A stretch of DNA of 39,726 nt from Pseudomonadota bacterium. Lineage in GTDB: Bacteria; Myxococcota_A; Polyangia; Polyangiales; Polyangiaceae. A program made the translations under genes and the position numbers. Position 1 is the stretch's first letter; every line of letters begins with the position of its first letter. A model generated the notes under the pieces. The model was not told where the DNA came from. It did not search any database and was given only the letters and a program-made list of their open reading frames with translations. The stretch is from the NCBI GenBank assembly GCA_023418705.1, contig JAEZYZ010000018.1:1-39726 (forward strand), given 5' to 3'. Shown one piece after another: positions 15,355 to 22,807 of the stretch.

Positions 15355-16202
15355 TCGGCTGGCGGCGGGCGCTCGTCCACGACCACGTCGACCACGTAGC
15401 CGCGCTCGGCGAACGAGCGGAACAGGTCCGGCAGCCCTTCGAGGAACGCTGGTCGTTGCGAAGGATCTCCCGGCAGCGCGGCCAGGGCGGCCTCGACGAT
15501 GGTCGCTCCGGCGCGCAGCTCGATCAGCATGCGCGCGGCCGCCTTGGGCAGGCGCTCGTCGCTGACGTTGGCGTCGGCGCCCCGATGAACGACCACGACC
15601 TCGGCCGCCGGCGCGGGCAGCCCCGACGGCGCCCCTCCGGAGCGCAGGCTGCGCCGGAGCTCCGCCACGGGATGGCCGAGCTCGAGCAGGACGAGGGCCG
15701 GGTCGAGGCGGAGGCGGGCGAGCTGCCATTGCTCGGGCGTGAGCCGTTGGAGCCGCTCGGGGTCGATGGGGGGGACGTCCGCCGCGTCGAAGACCTCGAC
15801 ATAGGCCCACTCGAGCCGAGCCAGATCCGCGCACGGGCCGCGCTCTGGCAGCCACTCCAAGTCGGCGACGAAGGCCGGCAGGCCCGCGCCCAGATCCCGC
15901 AGGCTGAAGCTCGAGAGCGGCGTCTGCTGCAGGTACTCCTCGGCGAGCCGCTCCCAGCGCGCCTGTCCCAAGAGCGCCGACAGCGCGCCGTAGTCCTCGA
16001 GCAGGCACGCCGTGTGGCGCAGCCAAAATTGCTCGCGGTAGATCTCGAGCCGCTCCACCGGGGTCAGATCGGGGCCGCGCGTGAAGCAGCGCTCGGCCAC
16101 GTCGATCCAATACGGATCGCTGACGAGGGTGCGTGGGCTCCGGACCGCGCGCGCGATCAGCGCCTGCAGCTCCGACAGATGCGGACCCCGTCCGTCGCTC
16201 AA
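15333..16202 (-). CDS. bufC: DUF2063 partner protein of a bufferin/HvfC-type RiPP system
   Basis: 289 residues. The N-terminal part is the DUF2063 (HvfC/BufC) helical domain, with the family pattern LTPVERLEIYREQFWLRH followed by CLLEDYGALSALLG and a FVADLEWLPE segment. In characterised loci this protein forms a complex with the DUF692 iron enzyme and recruits the precursor peptide for cysteine oxidation. Translation begins at TTG (16202), which overlaps the upstream bufB stop as TTGA, with AGGTGG upstream. Earlier annotation of DUF2063 proteins as DNA-binding rests on a weak domain name; the gene order here argues for the RiPP role. It is last in bufA-bufB-bufC and ends inside the convergent acyl-CoA dehydrogenase gene. 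Confidence 0.85.
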   Translation of the reverse strand: MSDGRGPHLSELQALIARAVRSPRTLVSDPYWIDVAERCFTRGPDLTPVERLEIYREQFWLRHTACLLEDYGALSALLGQARWERLAEEYLQQTPLSSFSLRDLGAGLPAFVADLEWLPERGPCADLARLEWAYVEVFDAADVPPIDPERLQRLTPEQWQLARLRLDPALVLLELGHPVAELRRSLRSGGAPSGLPAPAAEVVVVHRGADANVSDERLPKAAARMLIELRAGATIVEAALAALPGDPSQRPAFLEGLPDLFRSFAERGYVVDVVVDERPPPADQSRSNG

Positions 16203-17065
16203 ACCGCCACCTTTCGCTCCGCGCAGGCGGCGCGGCGGACGGCGCGCGCCCTGTCTGCTTCGGCGAGCAGGCTCGTGAGCGGCGGGATGTCTTCATCCCA
16301 TTCGATCAGCGTGGAGAGCGGTCCCGCGCGCCGGATCAGCTGCGCGTACAGGGAGAGCACCGGCTCGGCGACGGACCGATCGTGGGTGTCGAGCAGGTAG
16401 CGCCCGCGATCGGCGTGGCCGGCGAGGTGCACCTGCACGATGCGATCGTGAGGCACCCGGCGCAGGTACTCCTCGGGGTCGAAGCCGTGGTTGGTCGCCG
16501 AGACGTACACGTTGTTGACGTCGAGCAAGAGTCCGATGTCCGCCCGCTCGATGACCTCGCACACGAACTGCCACTCCGGCATCGAGCTCGTCGTGTAGCC
16601 GAGGTACGTCGACGGGTTCTCGAGCGCGAACGGCAGCTCGAGGGTGTCCTGCACGATGCGCGCGCGTTCGCTCAGGCGAGCCACGGTCTCGGCCGTGTAG
16701 GGCAGGGGAAGGAGATCGTGCAGGTGCGCACCGCCGGCTCCGCAGAAACACAGGTGATCGGTGACATACGGGGGCTTCACCCGGCGCAGCAGCGCGCGCA
16801 GGCGGGCAAGGTACTGCCGGTCCAGCGGATCCGGTCCACCGAGGTTCAGCGAGACGCCGTGAGGAACGACCGGATAGCGGTCGAGGACCGCGTCCAGGTG
16901 GCGGAGCGGTTTGCCCCCGGCGACCATGAAGTTTTCACTGATAATTTCGAAGAAATCGACCGCCGGCCAGTGCCGGAAAAGGTCGGTATAGTGCGGCACG
17001 CGCAGGCCGACGCCGACGCCGAGATCGCGGAGGCCGTGGCGCTCCCGAAAGCCGCCGACGGGCAC
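16199..17065 (-). CDS. bufB: DUF692 multinuclear non-haem iron oxidase (MNIO), bufferin/HvfB-type
   Basis: 288 residues, a TIM-barrel iron enzyme. The family modifies cysteines of ribosomal peptides, for example to oxazolone-thioamide in methanobactin (MbnB) or thiooxazole in bufferins. Candidate iron ligands lie in the conserved blocks: Glu44 (ISENF), His69 (VPHGVSLNLGG), Asp103-His104 (VTDHLCFCG), Glu149 (ALENPSTYL), Asp182 (LLDVNNVYVS), His192 (NHGFDP), His213 and His217 (VHLAGH), Glu255 and Asp257 (LIEWDED). The GTG at 17065 is chosen because GGCGGAGG lies just upstream and homology begins at LGVGVGLRVPHY. It starts 11 bp after the precursor stop and overlaps bufC by 4 bp, giving a tight three-gene operon. 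Confidence 0.92.
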   Translation of the reverse strand: MPVGGFRERHGLRDLGVGVGLRVPHYTDLFRHWPAVDFFEIISENFMVAGGKPLRHLDAVLDRYPVVPHGVSLNLGGPDPLDRQYLARLRALLRRVKPPYVTDHLCFCGAGGAHLHDLLPLPYTAETVARLSERARIVQDTLELPFALENPSTYLGYTTSSMPEWQFVCEVIERADIGLLLDVNNVYVSATNHGFDPEEYLRRVPHDRIVQVHLAGHADRGRYLLDTHDRSVAEPVLSLYAQLIRRAGPLSTLIEWDEDIPPLTSLLAEADRARAVRRAACAERKVAV

Positions 17066-17076
17066 GCTGCCTCCGC

Positions 17077-17346
17077 CTACTTCGGGCAGTGCATGTTGCA
17101 GCCGCCCTGACCTTTGCATTCATTCATCCCGGCGCACTCGTGGGACGCCGTCGCGCACTGACCCTTTCCCTTGCACTCATTTTTGCCCTTGCAGCAGTTT
17201 TTGGCTTCGGCACCCGCCGTCGACTGTCCCGCGGCGCTCGGGCCGTGAGCGCCTTTGCTCTGACTCGAGCTGCAGGCCGCCAGCGCGCCTGCCACCAAAC
17301 CGGCGGAGGCGGCGGAAGCGATGGTCTTGGCGAGGTGAAACGACAT
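17077..17346 (-). CDS. bufA: Bufferin-like Cys-rich precursor peptide with lipobox
   Basis: 89 residues. The signal peptide (about 1-24) ends in a lipobox LAAC, with Cys25 as probable lipid anchor; a Ser/Ala/Gly linker runs to about residue 49. The core carries eight cysteines (51, 52, 58, 64, 71, 77, 83, 87) in repeated KGKNEC/KGKGQC and GMNEC/KGQGGC units. Such CKGKGxC peptides are the precursors found beside DUF692 and DUF2063 genes, where selected cysteines are oxidised to copper-binding heterocycles. A strong Shine-Dalgarno (GAGGAGAAG) precedes the ATG. Most bufferins described have an ordinary Sec signal, so the lipobox suggests a membrane-tethered product. The alternative is a metallothionein-like lipoprotein, but the operon favours a RiPP. 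Confidence 0.85.
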   Translation of the reverse strand: MSFHLAKTIASAASAGLVAGALAACSSSQSKGAHGPSAAGQSTAGAEAKNCCKGKNECKGKGQCATASHECAGMNECKGQGGCNMHCPK

Positions 17347-17387
17347 GCTCTTCTCCTCTGGCTGCCGCCAGACAACGGGCCGAAATC

Positions 17388-17411
17388 CTCGGGCGGTGGT
17401 GGACGCCCGAG
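17388..17411 (-). promoter_or_regulatory. 8-bp inverted repeat upstream of bufA
   Basis: CTCGGGCG and CGCCCGAG form perfect arms around an 8-base spacer, 42 bp upstream of the bufA ATG. The position fits an operator near the promoter or a leader-RNA hairpin. No metal-regulator consensus (CueR, CsoR, CopY) was recognised. The 201-bp gap also holds the divergent start of the M24 peptidase gene. Confidence 0.35.
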
Positions 17412-17547
17412 CCGCGAAAGGACGCCCATATCTAGCACGTGCCGCAGCGATCCTCCCGTGCTCGGCCGCGTTTGTCCTACCCCAGACGGCGGTGTAGCGG
17501 TTCGGCCGAACAGGGCCCATGCTACGGCGTTCTCGCACGAGCTCCTC

Positions 17548-18924
17548 ATGGCTGCCACAGCGTTCTGGCCCACCCCCTCTCATCCCAGCGTGTTCGTGGA
17601 ACGGCGACGCCGCCTGCGTCAGCGGTTGAGCGCGCCGGCGCTCCTGGCGGCGGGGTGGGCGCGCCCAAAGAACTTTCCCAACAACCCGTATCCCTTCCGG
17701 GCGGAGAGCCACTTCCTGTTTCTGGTCGGGCGCCACATCGAAGGCGCGGCGCTCGTGCTGACGCCTGACAGCGAACGGCTCTATGCGCCGGCGCCGGATC
17801 CGGAAGACGCGCTCTGGCATGGGCCGAGCCCCGCGCTCGAAGATCTCGGCCGAGAGCTGGGCCTCGACGTGCGACCCCTCGAGGAGCTTGGCCCCGTCCC
17901 GGGGCTGGCGATGCTGCCGCCTCAGGACGGCGACAGCGCCGCCTGGCTCTCGGAGCTGTTCGATCGAGACGTCGAACCTGGCGGCGGTGATCGGCTCGAA
18001 GGCCCGGACGCCGATTTGGCCGACGCCATGATCGCGCTCCGCCTCTACCATGACGCTGCGGGCGTTGCGCAGCTCCGGCAGGCGGCGGAGGTGACCGCGG
18101 CCGCGTTCTCGGCGGCGTGGGCGGCGACCCGCCCAGGGATTCGCGAAGCGAGCGTTCGGGCCGCGATGGAAGCAGCCATCATCGCCCGAGGGATGCGCGA
18201 CGCTTACGAACCGATCGTCACCGTCCGAGGTGACGTTTTGCACAACCACCACCACGACAAGCTGCTTCAAGCAGGGGACCTGCTGCTGGCCGATGTCGGT
18301 GCCGAGACGCCCGAGGGGTACGCCGCCGACGTGACCCGCACGTGGCCGGTGAGCGGCCGGTTCTCACCGAGCCAGCGGGCCATCTACGACCTCGTCCTCG
18401 AGGCGCAGCGCGCCGCCATCGCCGCGGTCCGCCCCGGCGTCCGGTTCTTGGAGGTGCACCGCATCGCCGGGCGCACGTTGCTCGGCGGGTTGATCGATCT
18501 CGGCGTCTTCCGAGGGCGCCTCGACGAGCTCTATGAACGCGGCGCGGCGGCATTGCTGTTCCCGCACGGCGTCGGGCATCTGCTCGGCCTCGACGTGCAC
18601 GACATGGAGGATCTGGGGGATCGAGCGGGCTACGCGCCCGGTCGGGAGCGTCCCGCGGCCTTCGGGGATCGCTACCTGCGGCTCGACCGCGATCTGGCGC
18701 CGGGGATGGTCGTCACCATCGAACCTGGCCTGTACTTCATCGACGCCTTGCTGCAGGCGCCGAGCGAAGTCGGCGATCTGGAGAGCGCCCTCGACCGAGA
18801 GCGCCTGAGCGCCTTCTCCGACGTGCGCGGTATCCGCATCGAAGACGACGTCCTGGTCACTGCGACGGGCGCCGAGGTCCTGACCGGCGCCATCCCCAAG
18901 GCCGCCGAGGCGCTAGAGCGCTGA
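17548..18924 (+). CDS. Xaa-Pro aminopeptidase-type M24 metallopeptidase
   Basis: 458 residues. The N-terminal creatinase/prolidase-like domain (1 to about 165, with FPNNPYPFRAESHFLFLVG) precedes a pita-bread catalytic domain. The five dinuclear metal ligands appear in order: Asp in LLADVGAETPEGY, Asp in AADVTRTWP, His in HGVGHLLGLDVHD, Glu in TIEPGLYF and Glu in RIEDDVLV. This is the PepP pattern: removal of an N-terminal residue that precedes proline, in the cytoplasm since no signal is present. The ATG at 17548 is chosen for homology to short-N-terminus PepP proteins. It is divergent from bufA across about 200 bp, and a functional link is not implied by the family. Confidence 0.9.
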   Translation: MAATAFWPTPSHPSVFVERRRRLRQRLSAPALLAAGWARPKNFPNNPYPFRAESHFLFLVGRHIEGAALVLTPDSERLYAPAPDPEDALWHGPSPALEDLGRELGLDVRPLEELGPVPGLAMLPPQDGDSAAWLSELFDRDVEPGGGDRLEGPDADLADAMIALRLYHDAAGVAQLRQAAEVTAAAFSAAWAATRPGIREASVRAAMEAAIIARGMRDAYEPIVTVRGDVLHNHHHDKLLQAGDLLLADVGAETPEGYAADVTRTWPVSGRFSPSQRAIYDLVLEAQRAAIAAVRPGVRFLEVHRIAGRTLLGGLIDLGVFRGRLDELYERGAAALLFPHGVGHLLGLDVHDMEDLGDRAGYAPGRERPAAFGDRYLRLDRDLAPGMVVTIEPGLYFIDALLQAPSEVGDLESALDRERLSAFSDVRGIRIEDDVLVTATGAEVLTGAIPKAAEALER

Positions 18925-18939
18925 TCCGTTCGCCAGGAC

Positions 18940-18965
18940 GGGTTTCCCAATGAATCGGGAAGCCC
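18940..18965 (+). terminator. Stem-loop after the M24 peptidase gene
   Basis: GGGTTTCCC pairs with GGGAAGCCC (nine pairs, one G-U) across an 8-base loop, 15 bp after the stop codon. No T-run follows the stem directly, so it is a plausible but imperfect terminator. Confidence 0.5.
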
Positions 18966-19009
18966 TCTCGTCTGCTCACGGTTCGGTCCGCTGGATGGTC
19001 TCGTTCACC

Positions 19010-19044
19010 GCGACACACGGTCTGCAGCGCAAACCGTGTGTCGC
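19010..19044. terminator. 12-bp stem-loop between convergent genes (3' of the ECF sigma gene)
   Basis: GCGACACACGGT and ACCGTGTGTCGC form a perfect 12-bp stem with an 11-base loop. It lies two bases past the stop of the minus-strand sigma gene and between two convergent transcription units. It probably ends transcription or protects the 3' end from either side, although a strong U-tract is lacking. Confidence 0.65.
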
Positions 19045-19045
19045 T

Positions 19046-19783
19046 CTAGAGGCCCTGCTTGGGAGCTGACTCGCTGCTGCTTGCGCCGAGCCACTCCCCG
19101 AACCTTTCCAGCACGCGCGCTACGATCCGATCGCAGTGGGTGCCACCGAAGGAGAACACCTCGTCGGCACACGACCCGACGGTCGTGTATAGATCGTCCC
19201 GGAGCATGGCGCGCGCGCGGTGCAGGCGCACCCGCACGCTCTCGGCCGTGATCCCGAGCGTGTCGGCAACCTCGTTGCCGTCCAGGCCTTCGAGCTCCCG
19301 GAGCGCGAACACGACGCGGTAGTTCTCGGGCAGGCGGTCGACCGCCGACTCCAACAATCGAGCGAGCTCGCGGCGTGAGACCTGATCTTCGGGGTCCGGG
19401 GCCATGTTGCTTCCGCTCCTCCAGTCGTGGACGGCGTTCACATCGGTGACGTCCCGTCCACGGCGTCGCACGCGACCGAGCGCTTCGTTCAAAGCGATAC
19501 GGGTCAGCCAGGTCGATAGACTCGAGCGGCCCGCGAACTGATCGGCGTTCACGTACGCCAAGAGATAGGCTTGCTGAACCACATCCTCTGCTTCGGCGCT
19601 GTCTTTGACGACGGAGCGGGCCACCCTATAAAGGCGCTGATTGTAGCGGCGCATGAGGATCTCGAAGGCTGCCGCGTCCCCGCTACGAACCCGCGCGAGC
19701 AGCGCCGCGTCCGGGGAGGGCGCGGGGGCCGGCTCGGTCGCGTTCGGCTGCTGGGTGTCATCACTGCTCGTTGCCAGAGTCAT
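19046..19783 (-). CDS. ECF-type RNA polymerase sigma factor (RpoE-like)
   Basis: 245 residues. An acidic/Pro N-terminus of about 25 residues is followed by region 2 (RRYNQRLYRVARSVV through AEDVVQQAYLLAYV, the DED-type core-binding segment, and FAGRSSLSTWLTRIALNEAL) and region 4 (LPENYRVVFALRELEG, then ADTLGITAESVRVRLHRAR, the -35 recognition helix-turn-helix). A C-terminal extension with SCADEVFSFGGTHCDRIVARV follows, a tail seen in some ECF families. The ATG at 19783 is preceded by AGGGA; another in-frame ATG four codons upstream is less well placed. No anti-sigma factor is adjacent. It is divergent from the di-haem cytochrome lipoprotein gene across 247 bp, which is therefore a candidate target. 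Confidence 0.92.
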   Translation of the reverse strand: MTLATSSDDTQQPNATEPAPAPSPDAALLARVRSGDAAAFEILMRRYNQRLYRVARSVVKDSAEAEDVVQQAYLLAYVNADQFAGRSSLSTWLTRIALNEALGRVRRRGRDVTDVNAVHDWRSGSNMAPDPEDQVSRRELARLLESAVDRLPENYRVVFALRELEGLDGNEVADTLGITAESVRVRLHRARAMLRDDLYTTVGSCADEVFSFGGTHCDRIVARVLERFGEWLGASSSESAPKQGL

Positions 19784-20030
19784 GGATTCCCTCATTGGAT
19801 GATGCGGCGACCGATCCGTTACAGGGTTGCGACACCGACGCTGCGGCCACAGCTTCCTGCGCGGCAAGCCGACGCTTGTCATTCGTCCAGCCGAACTGCA
19901 CGAGGCGAGGCGCGACGCGTAACGCGCGCGGCGCTGTGATCTCTGACCCATCGTCAGCGCCTTGTCCAAACGCTTTTCGCGCTGGGTGAATTTTTGTTCG
20001 GGGAGCGCTCAATCCGTGAGGAGGACGACT

Positions 20031-21545
20031 ATGTCTGATCCGCTAGCAACTCGTGTATCCAAACATCTGCACGATCCATCGACCGGGAAAAGGGGGGAGC
20101 GACGGCGTCACGCAGCCTTCTCCAAGCTCGCAGCGACGGCCTTGATGGCGCTGTGCGCGTCGTCGCTGTCGGCGTGCGGTGACGACGACGACGACGGCAA
20201 CACCGGCGGGTCCGGGGGCACCGGCGGTGCGACCGGAGGCACCGGCGGCGCCACCGGAGGTACGGGCGGCGGATCGGGCGGGACCGGAGGATCGACCGGC
20301 GGATCTGGGGGCTCCGGGGGCTCGGCAGGAGCGGCGGGCGCGGCAGGTGAAGGCGGCGCCGCGGGCAGTGCCGGGGCCGCCGGCAGCGCCGGAGAGGGCG
20401 GAGCGGCTGGCACGGCAGGGGCGTCCGGCAGCGCGGGCGCTGCGGGTGCAGCAGGCGCTGCGGGTGCAGCAGGCGCTGCGGGTGCCAGCTTCGACGGGCA
20501 GGAGATTTTCCGGCATGACACGTTCGGCGACGAGCAGCTCTGGACCGACGTGCTCGAGATGCACGAGGTCATCGCGAGCGGCGTTTCGCCCAACACCGCG
20601 CTGGCCGTGGGCCTGAAGGTGGACGCCGATGCGCTGCCCGCCGGCATCCTCGACACGGCCGACCTGGACGAGCCAGCGACGACGGTCGCGCTCCTCGAGC
20701 TCGACGCGGTGGTCGGCCTCAAGGGCACGGTCGAAGGGGGAGAGTTGGTGGCCGTGGGCATCACGTGCGCCCTGTGCCACTCCGACGTGGACGACAGCGT
20801 GATGGAAGGCATCGGCAGCCGGCTCGACGGCTACGCCAACCGCGACTTGGATCCCGGAGCCATCTTGGCCCTGTCGCCGGCGCTCCAGAGCGATGAGGCG
20901 CAGGAGGTGCTCACCTCGTGGGGACCCGGCAGGTACGATCCCCGGTGGAACATCGACGACATCAACCACCCTGTGTTGATCCCGCCGATCTACGGGCTCG
21001 ACGGTGTGGTGCTCGAGACCTATACCGGCGACGGGCCGATCAGCTACTGGAACGCCTACGTCGGCGTGACGCAGATGGGCGGCCAGGGCAACTTCTCCGA
21101 TCCCCGCATCGGCGTCAGCATCGAGCACGATCCCGATCTGCTCACGCCCAAGCTGCCGGCGCTCCTCGACTATCAGCTCTCCATTCCCGCCCCGGCGCCG
21201 CCGGCAGGAACGTTCGATCCCGAGGCTGCGGAGCGCGGGCAGGCGCTCTTCGAAGGCGTGGCTGGATGTTCGACCTGCCACATCGGGCCGACCTTCACCG
21301 ACGCGAACCTCGGGCGCTTTCACACCGCGGCGGAGGTCGGCCAAGAGCCGCTGACGGCGATGCGCAGCGCTACCGGGTTCTACCGAACCACGCCGCTGCG
21401 AGCCTTGTGGCAGCACCCCCCCTACTTCCACGACGGGAGCGCGGAGACCTTGCTCGACGTGGTCGATCACTACGACGCGCTGATGGCGCTCGAGCTCACC
21501 GATCCCGAAAAAGCCGATTTGGTGGAGTACCTGTTGTCGCTCTGA
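20031..21545 (+). CDS. Di-haem cytochrome c lipoprotein, cytochrome-c-peroxidase/MauG-like
   Basis: 504 residues. A basic N-region and hydrophobic stretch end in the lipobox LSAC (about residue 48), followed by poly-Asp, then about 95 residues of Gly/Thr/Ser/Ala repeats. The folded part has two c-type haem sites, CALCH and CSTCH, and the C-terminal peroxidase-family segments TTPLRALWQHPPYFHDG and DVVDHYDAL. Such proteins move electrons or reduce peroxide in the periplasm or outside the cell. The low-complexity arm likely spaces the enzyme from the membrane. A perfect Shine-Dalgarno (GAGGAGG) precedes the ATG at 20031. It ends 27 bp before a strong terminator shared with the convergent vWA gene. 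The divergent ECF sigma gene is a candidate regulator. The electron donor is unknown. Confidence 0.88.
   Translation: MSDPLATRVSKHLHDPSTGKRGERRRHAAFSKLAATALMALCASSLSACGDDDDDGNTGGSGGTGGATGGTGGATGGTGGGSGGTGGSTGGSGGSGGSAGAAGAAGEGGAAGSAGAAGSAGEGGAAGTAGASGSAGAAGAAGAAGAAGAAGASFDGQEIFRHDTFGDEQLWTDVLEMHEVIASGVSPNTALAVGLKVDADALPAGILDTADLDEPATTVALLELDAVVGLKGTVEGGELVAVGITCALCHSDVDDSVMEGIGSRLDGYANRDLDPGAILALSPALQSDEAQEVLTSWGPGRYDPRWNIDDINHPVLIPPIYGLDGVVLETYTGDGPISYWNAYVGVTQMGGQGNFSDPRIGVSIEHDPDLLTPKLPALLDYQLSIPAPAPPAGTFDPEAAERGQALFEGVAGCSTCHIGPTFTDANLGRFHTAAEVGQEPLTAMRSATGFYRTTPLRALWQHPPYFHDGSAETLLDVVDHYDALMALELTDPEKADLVEYLLSL
20201..20492 (+). repeat. Low-complexity Gly/Thr/Ser/Ala codon repeat in the cytochrome lipoprotein
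   Basis: Two blocks are visible: GG-T/S/A triplets (GGTGGATGGTGG type), then GAA/GSA units (AGAAGAAGAAGA type). The last part repeats an 18-bp unit nearly exactly, which favours slippage and length variation in frame. Linkers of this kind are typical of Sorangiineae surface lipoproteins. Confidence 0.85.
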
Positions 21546-21571
21546 GGCTCGACGCTCGATCCTCGTTGATC

Positions 21572-21599
21572 ACGGCGCCGTCCTTCGGGACGGCGCCGT
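21572..21599. terminator. Bidirectional terminator with 12-bp stem and UUCG loop
   Basis: ACGGCGCCGTCC and GGACGGCGCCGT pair perfectly around TTCG, giving the very stable C(UUCG)G tetraloop. It sits between the stops of two convergent genes (27 bp and 12 bp away). TT follows on the plus strand only briefly, but stem strength and position make it the clearest terminator in the window. Confidence 0.85.
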
Positions 21600-21610
21600 T
21601 CGAACTTCCA

Positions 21611-22807
21611 TTACTCGACGGGCGGCTCGTCCGTCGCGCAGCCGACGCTGAAGTAGAGCTGCGATCCGGCCTGGGAGACCGTGTCGCAGCTGGCCTCGCA
21701 GAGCACGATCCGCGTCTCGTTGTCCTCGTAGTACCAGCCGCCGTCTGAGCCGCATTCCCCTTCGTTGGGGACGCGGAAGGTCGTGCGGTTGGCGCCGCTG
21801 GGATCGCAGATCCCGACGTTGACGCGGGTGGTGTCCAGCGTCTGCCCGCTCGGGGCGGGCGGCAGCGCGAGCTGGCAGGGGATCGTGGCATCCTGGCGGA
21901 TCTGGCGGAGCGCCTCGAGGACGGCGCCTTCGACATCGCCGCCGGTGACGATGCGCGCCTGCCCCGTCCCCCCCGCATCCGCGATGTCATTCAGGTTGTC
22001 CAGGGCCTGGCCGACGCCGAGCACGTAGGTCGGCGTGCTCGCCTGTGTGAGGCACTCTCGAGCGGCGTCTTCGGCGTCGTCGAGGCTCGTGCTCCCACAG
22101 CCGTTCTGGTTTCCGGTGGACGGCGTCTCGGGGACGCCGTCGGTCACGAGCAGAATGACCACGTTGCGCCCCGGGTTGTTGGACTTGAACTGCGTGGTGT
22201 AGTCACACGCCCCCCGGATCGCCGATCCGGTGGGCGTCTCCCCCGTGGGTTCGACCGAATTCAAAGAGCTGGTCAGCGCTCCGGCGTTGCCGGGCAGCGG
22301 CGCGATCGGGACGTCCGGCTCGGAGTAGTCGTCCGGGTCGCAGGAGGTGCTGCCCACCTCCATGTAGCCGAAGTAGCCGATGCCCACGCCCATGCCGTTG
22401 CTGTCCTCGTCGCGGAGGAAGCTGTCGACCGCGGCCCGCACCGGATCGATGCGTGGGTCGGGGCCGCCCATGCAGCACTGCCCTCGGCCCGATCGCTCGA
22501 CGGGACACGACATCGAGCAGGACTGATCGAACATGATGTAGACGTCGGTCGGGATCGCTTCCCCCGCGAACTGCTGGCCCACGCACCCCTCCTCGTCCGG
22601 GCTCGGCTGACAGGCGGTGCTCCCGGTCGCCGCACCACCGCCGTTGTTCGAGCCGCCGCTGCCGGGGCCGCCTGCGCCGGTGCCGAGGAAGCCGCCCGCG
22701 GCGCCGCTTCCAAACGGACCGCCGCCGTCCGCGTCGTCATCGCCGCAACCCATCGCCAGCTGGACCGCACATGCCAGCGCCACCAGTGCACCACTCGTTC
22801 GTTTCAT
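21611..22807 (-). CDS. Secreted von Willebrand factor A domain lipoprotein
   Basis: 398 residues. The signal peptide ends in LAMGC (lipobox-like, Cys about 21), then comes DDDADGG and a Gly/Ser/Ala linker to about residue 60, a pattern shared with the neighbouring cytochrome lipoprotein. A vWA domain follows: MIDAS strand IMFDQSCSMSCP (DxSxS), the Thr of PTGSAIRG, and LLVTDGVPETP. It has about 18 cysteines, including a CPVERSGRGQCC cluster, suggesting several disulphides. A C-terminal beta domain (about 300-398) is not recognised. vWA lipoproteins of this type usually bind protein or metal partners at the surface; the partner is unknown. Start ATG 22807 has GAGG upstream. It is convergent with the cytochrome gene. 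Confidence 0.85.
   Translation of the reverse strand: MKRTSGALVALACAVQLAMGCGDDDADGGGPFGSGAAGGFLGTGAGGPGSGGSNNGGGAATGSTACQPSPDEEGCVGQQFAGEAIPTDVYIMFDQSCSMSCPVERSGRGQCCMGGPDPRIDPVRAAVDSFLRDEDSNGMGVGIGYFGYMEVGSTSCDPDDYSEPDVPIAPLPGNAGALTSSLNSVEPTGETPTGSAIRGACDYTTQFKSNNPGRNVVILLVTDGVPETPSTGNQNGCGSTSLDDAEDAARECLTQASTPTYVLGVGQALDNLNDIADAGGTGQARIVTGGDVEGAVLEALRQIRQDATIPCQLALPPAPSGQTLDTTRVNVGICDPSGANRTTFRVPNEGECGSDGGWYYEDNETRIVLCEASCDTVSQAGSQLYFSVGCATDEPPVE

Noticed and set aside
15333..16202. DNA-binding protein
   Set aside because: The DUF2063 label is misleading; the operon with DUF692 and a Cys-rich precursor shows an HvfC/BufC role, and no DNA-binding motif is visible.
13492..16296. A 934-codon minus-strand frame across the acyl-CoA dehydrogenase and bufC genes
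   Set aside because: Antisense or frame-shifted shadow of two well-supported genes.
17077..17346. Metallothionein reading of the Cys-rich peptide
   Set aside because: The adjoining DUF692 and DUF2063 genes and the KG-x-C repeat style fit a bufferin precursor better.
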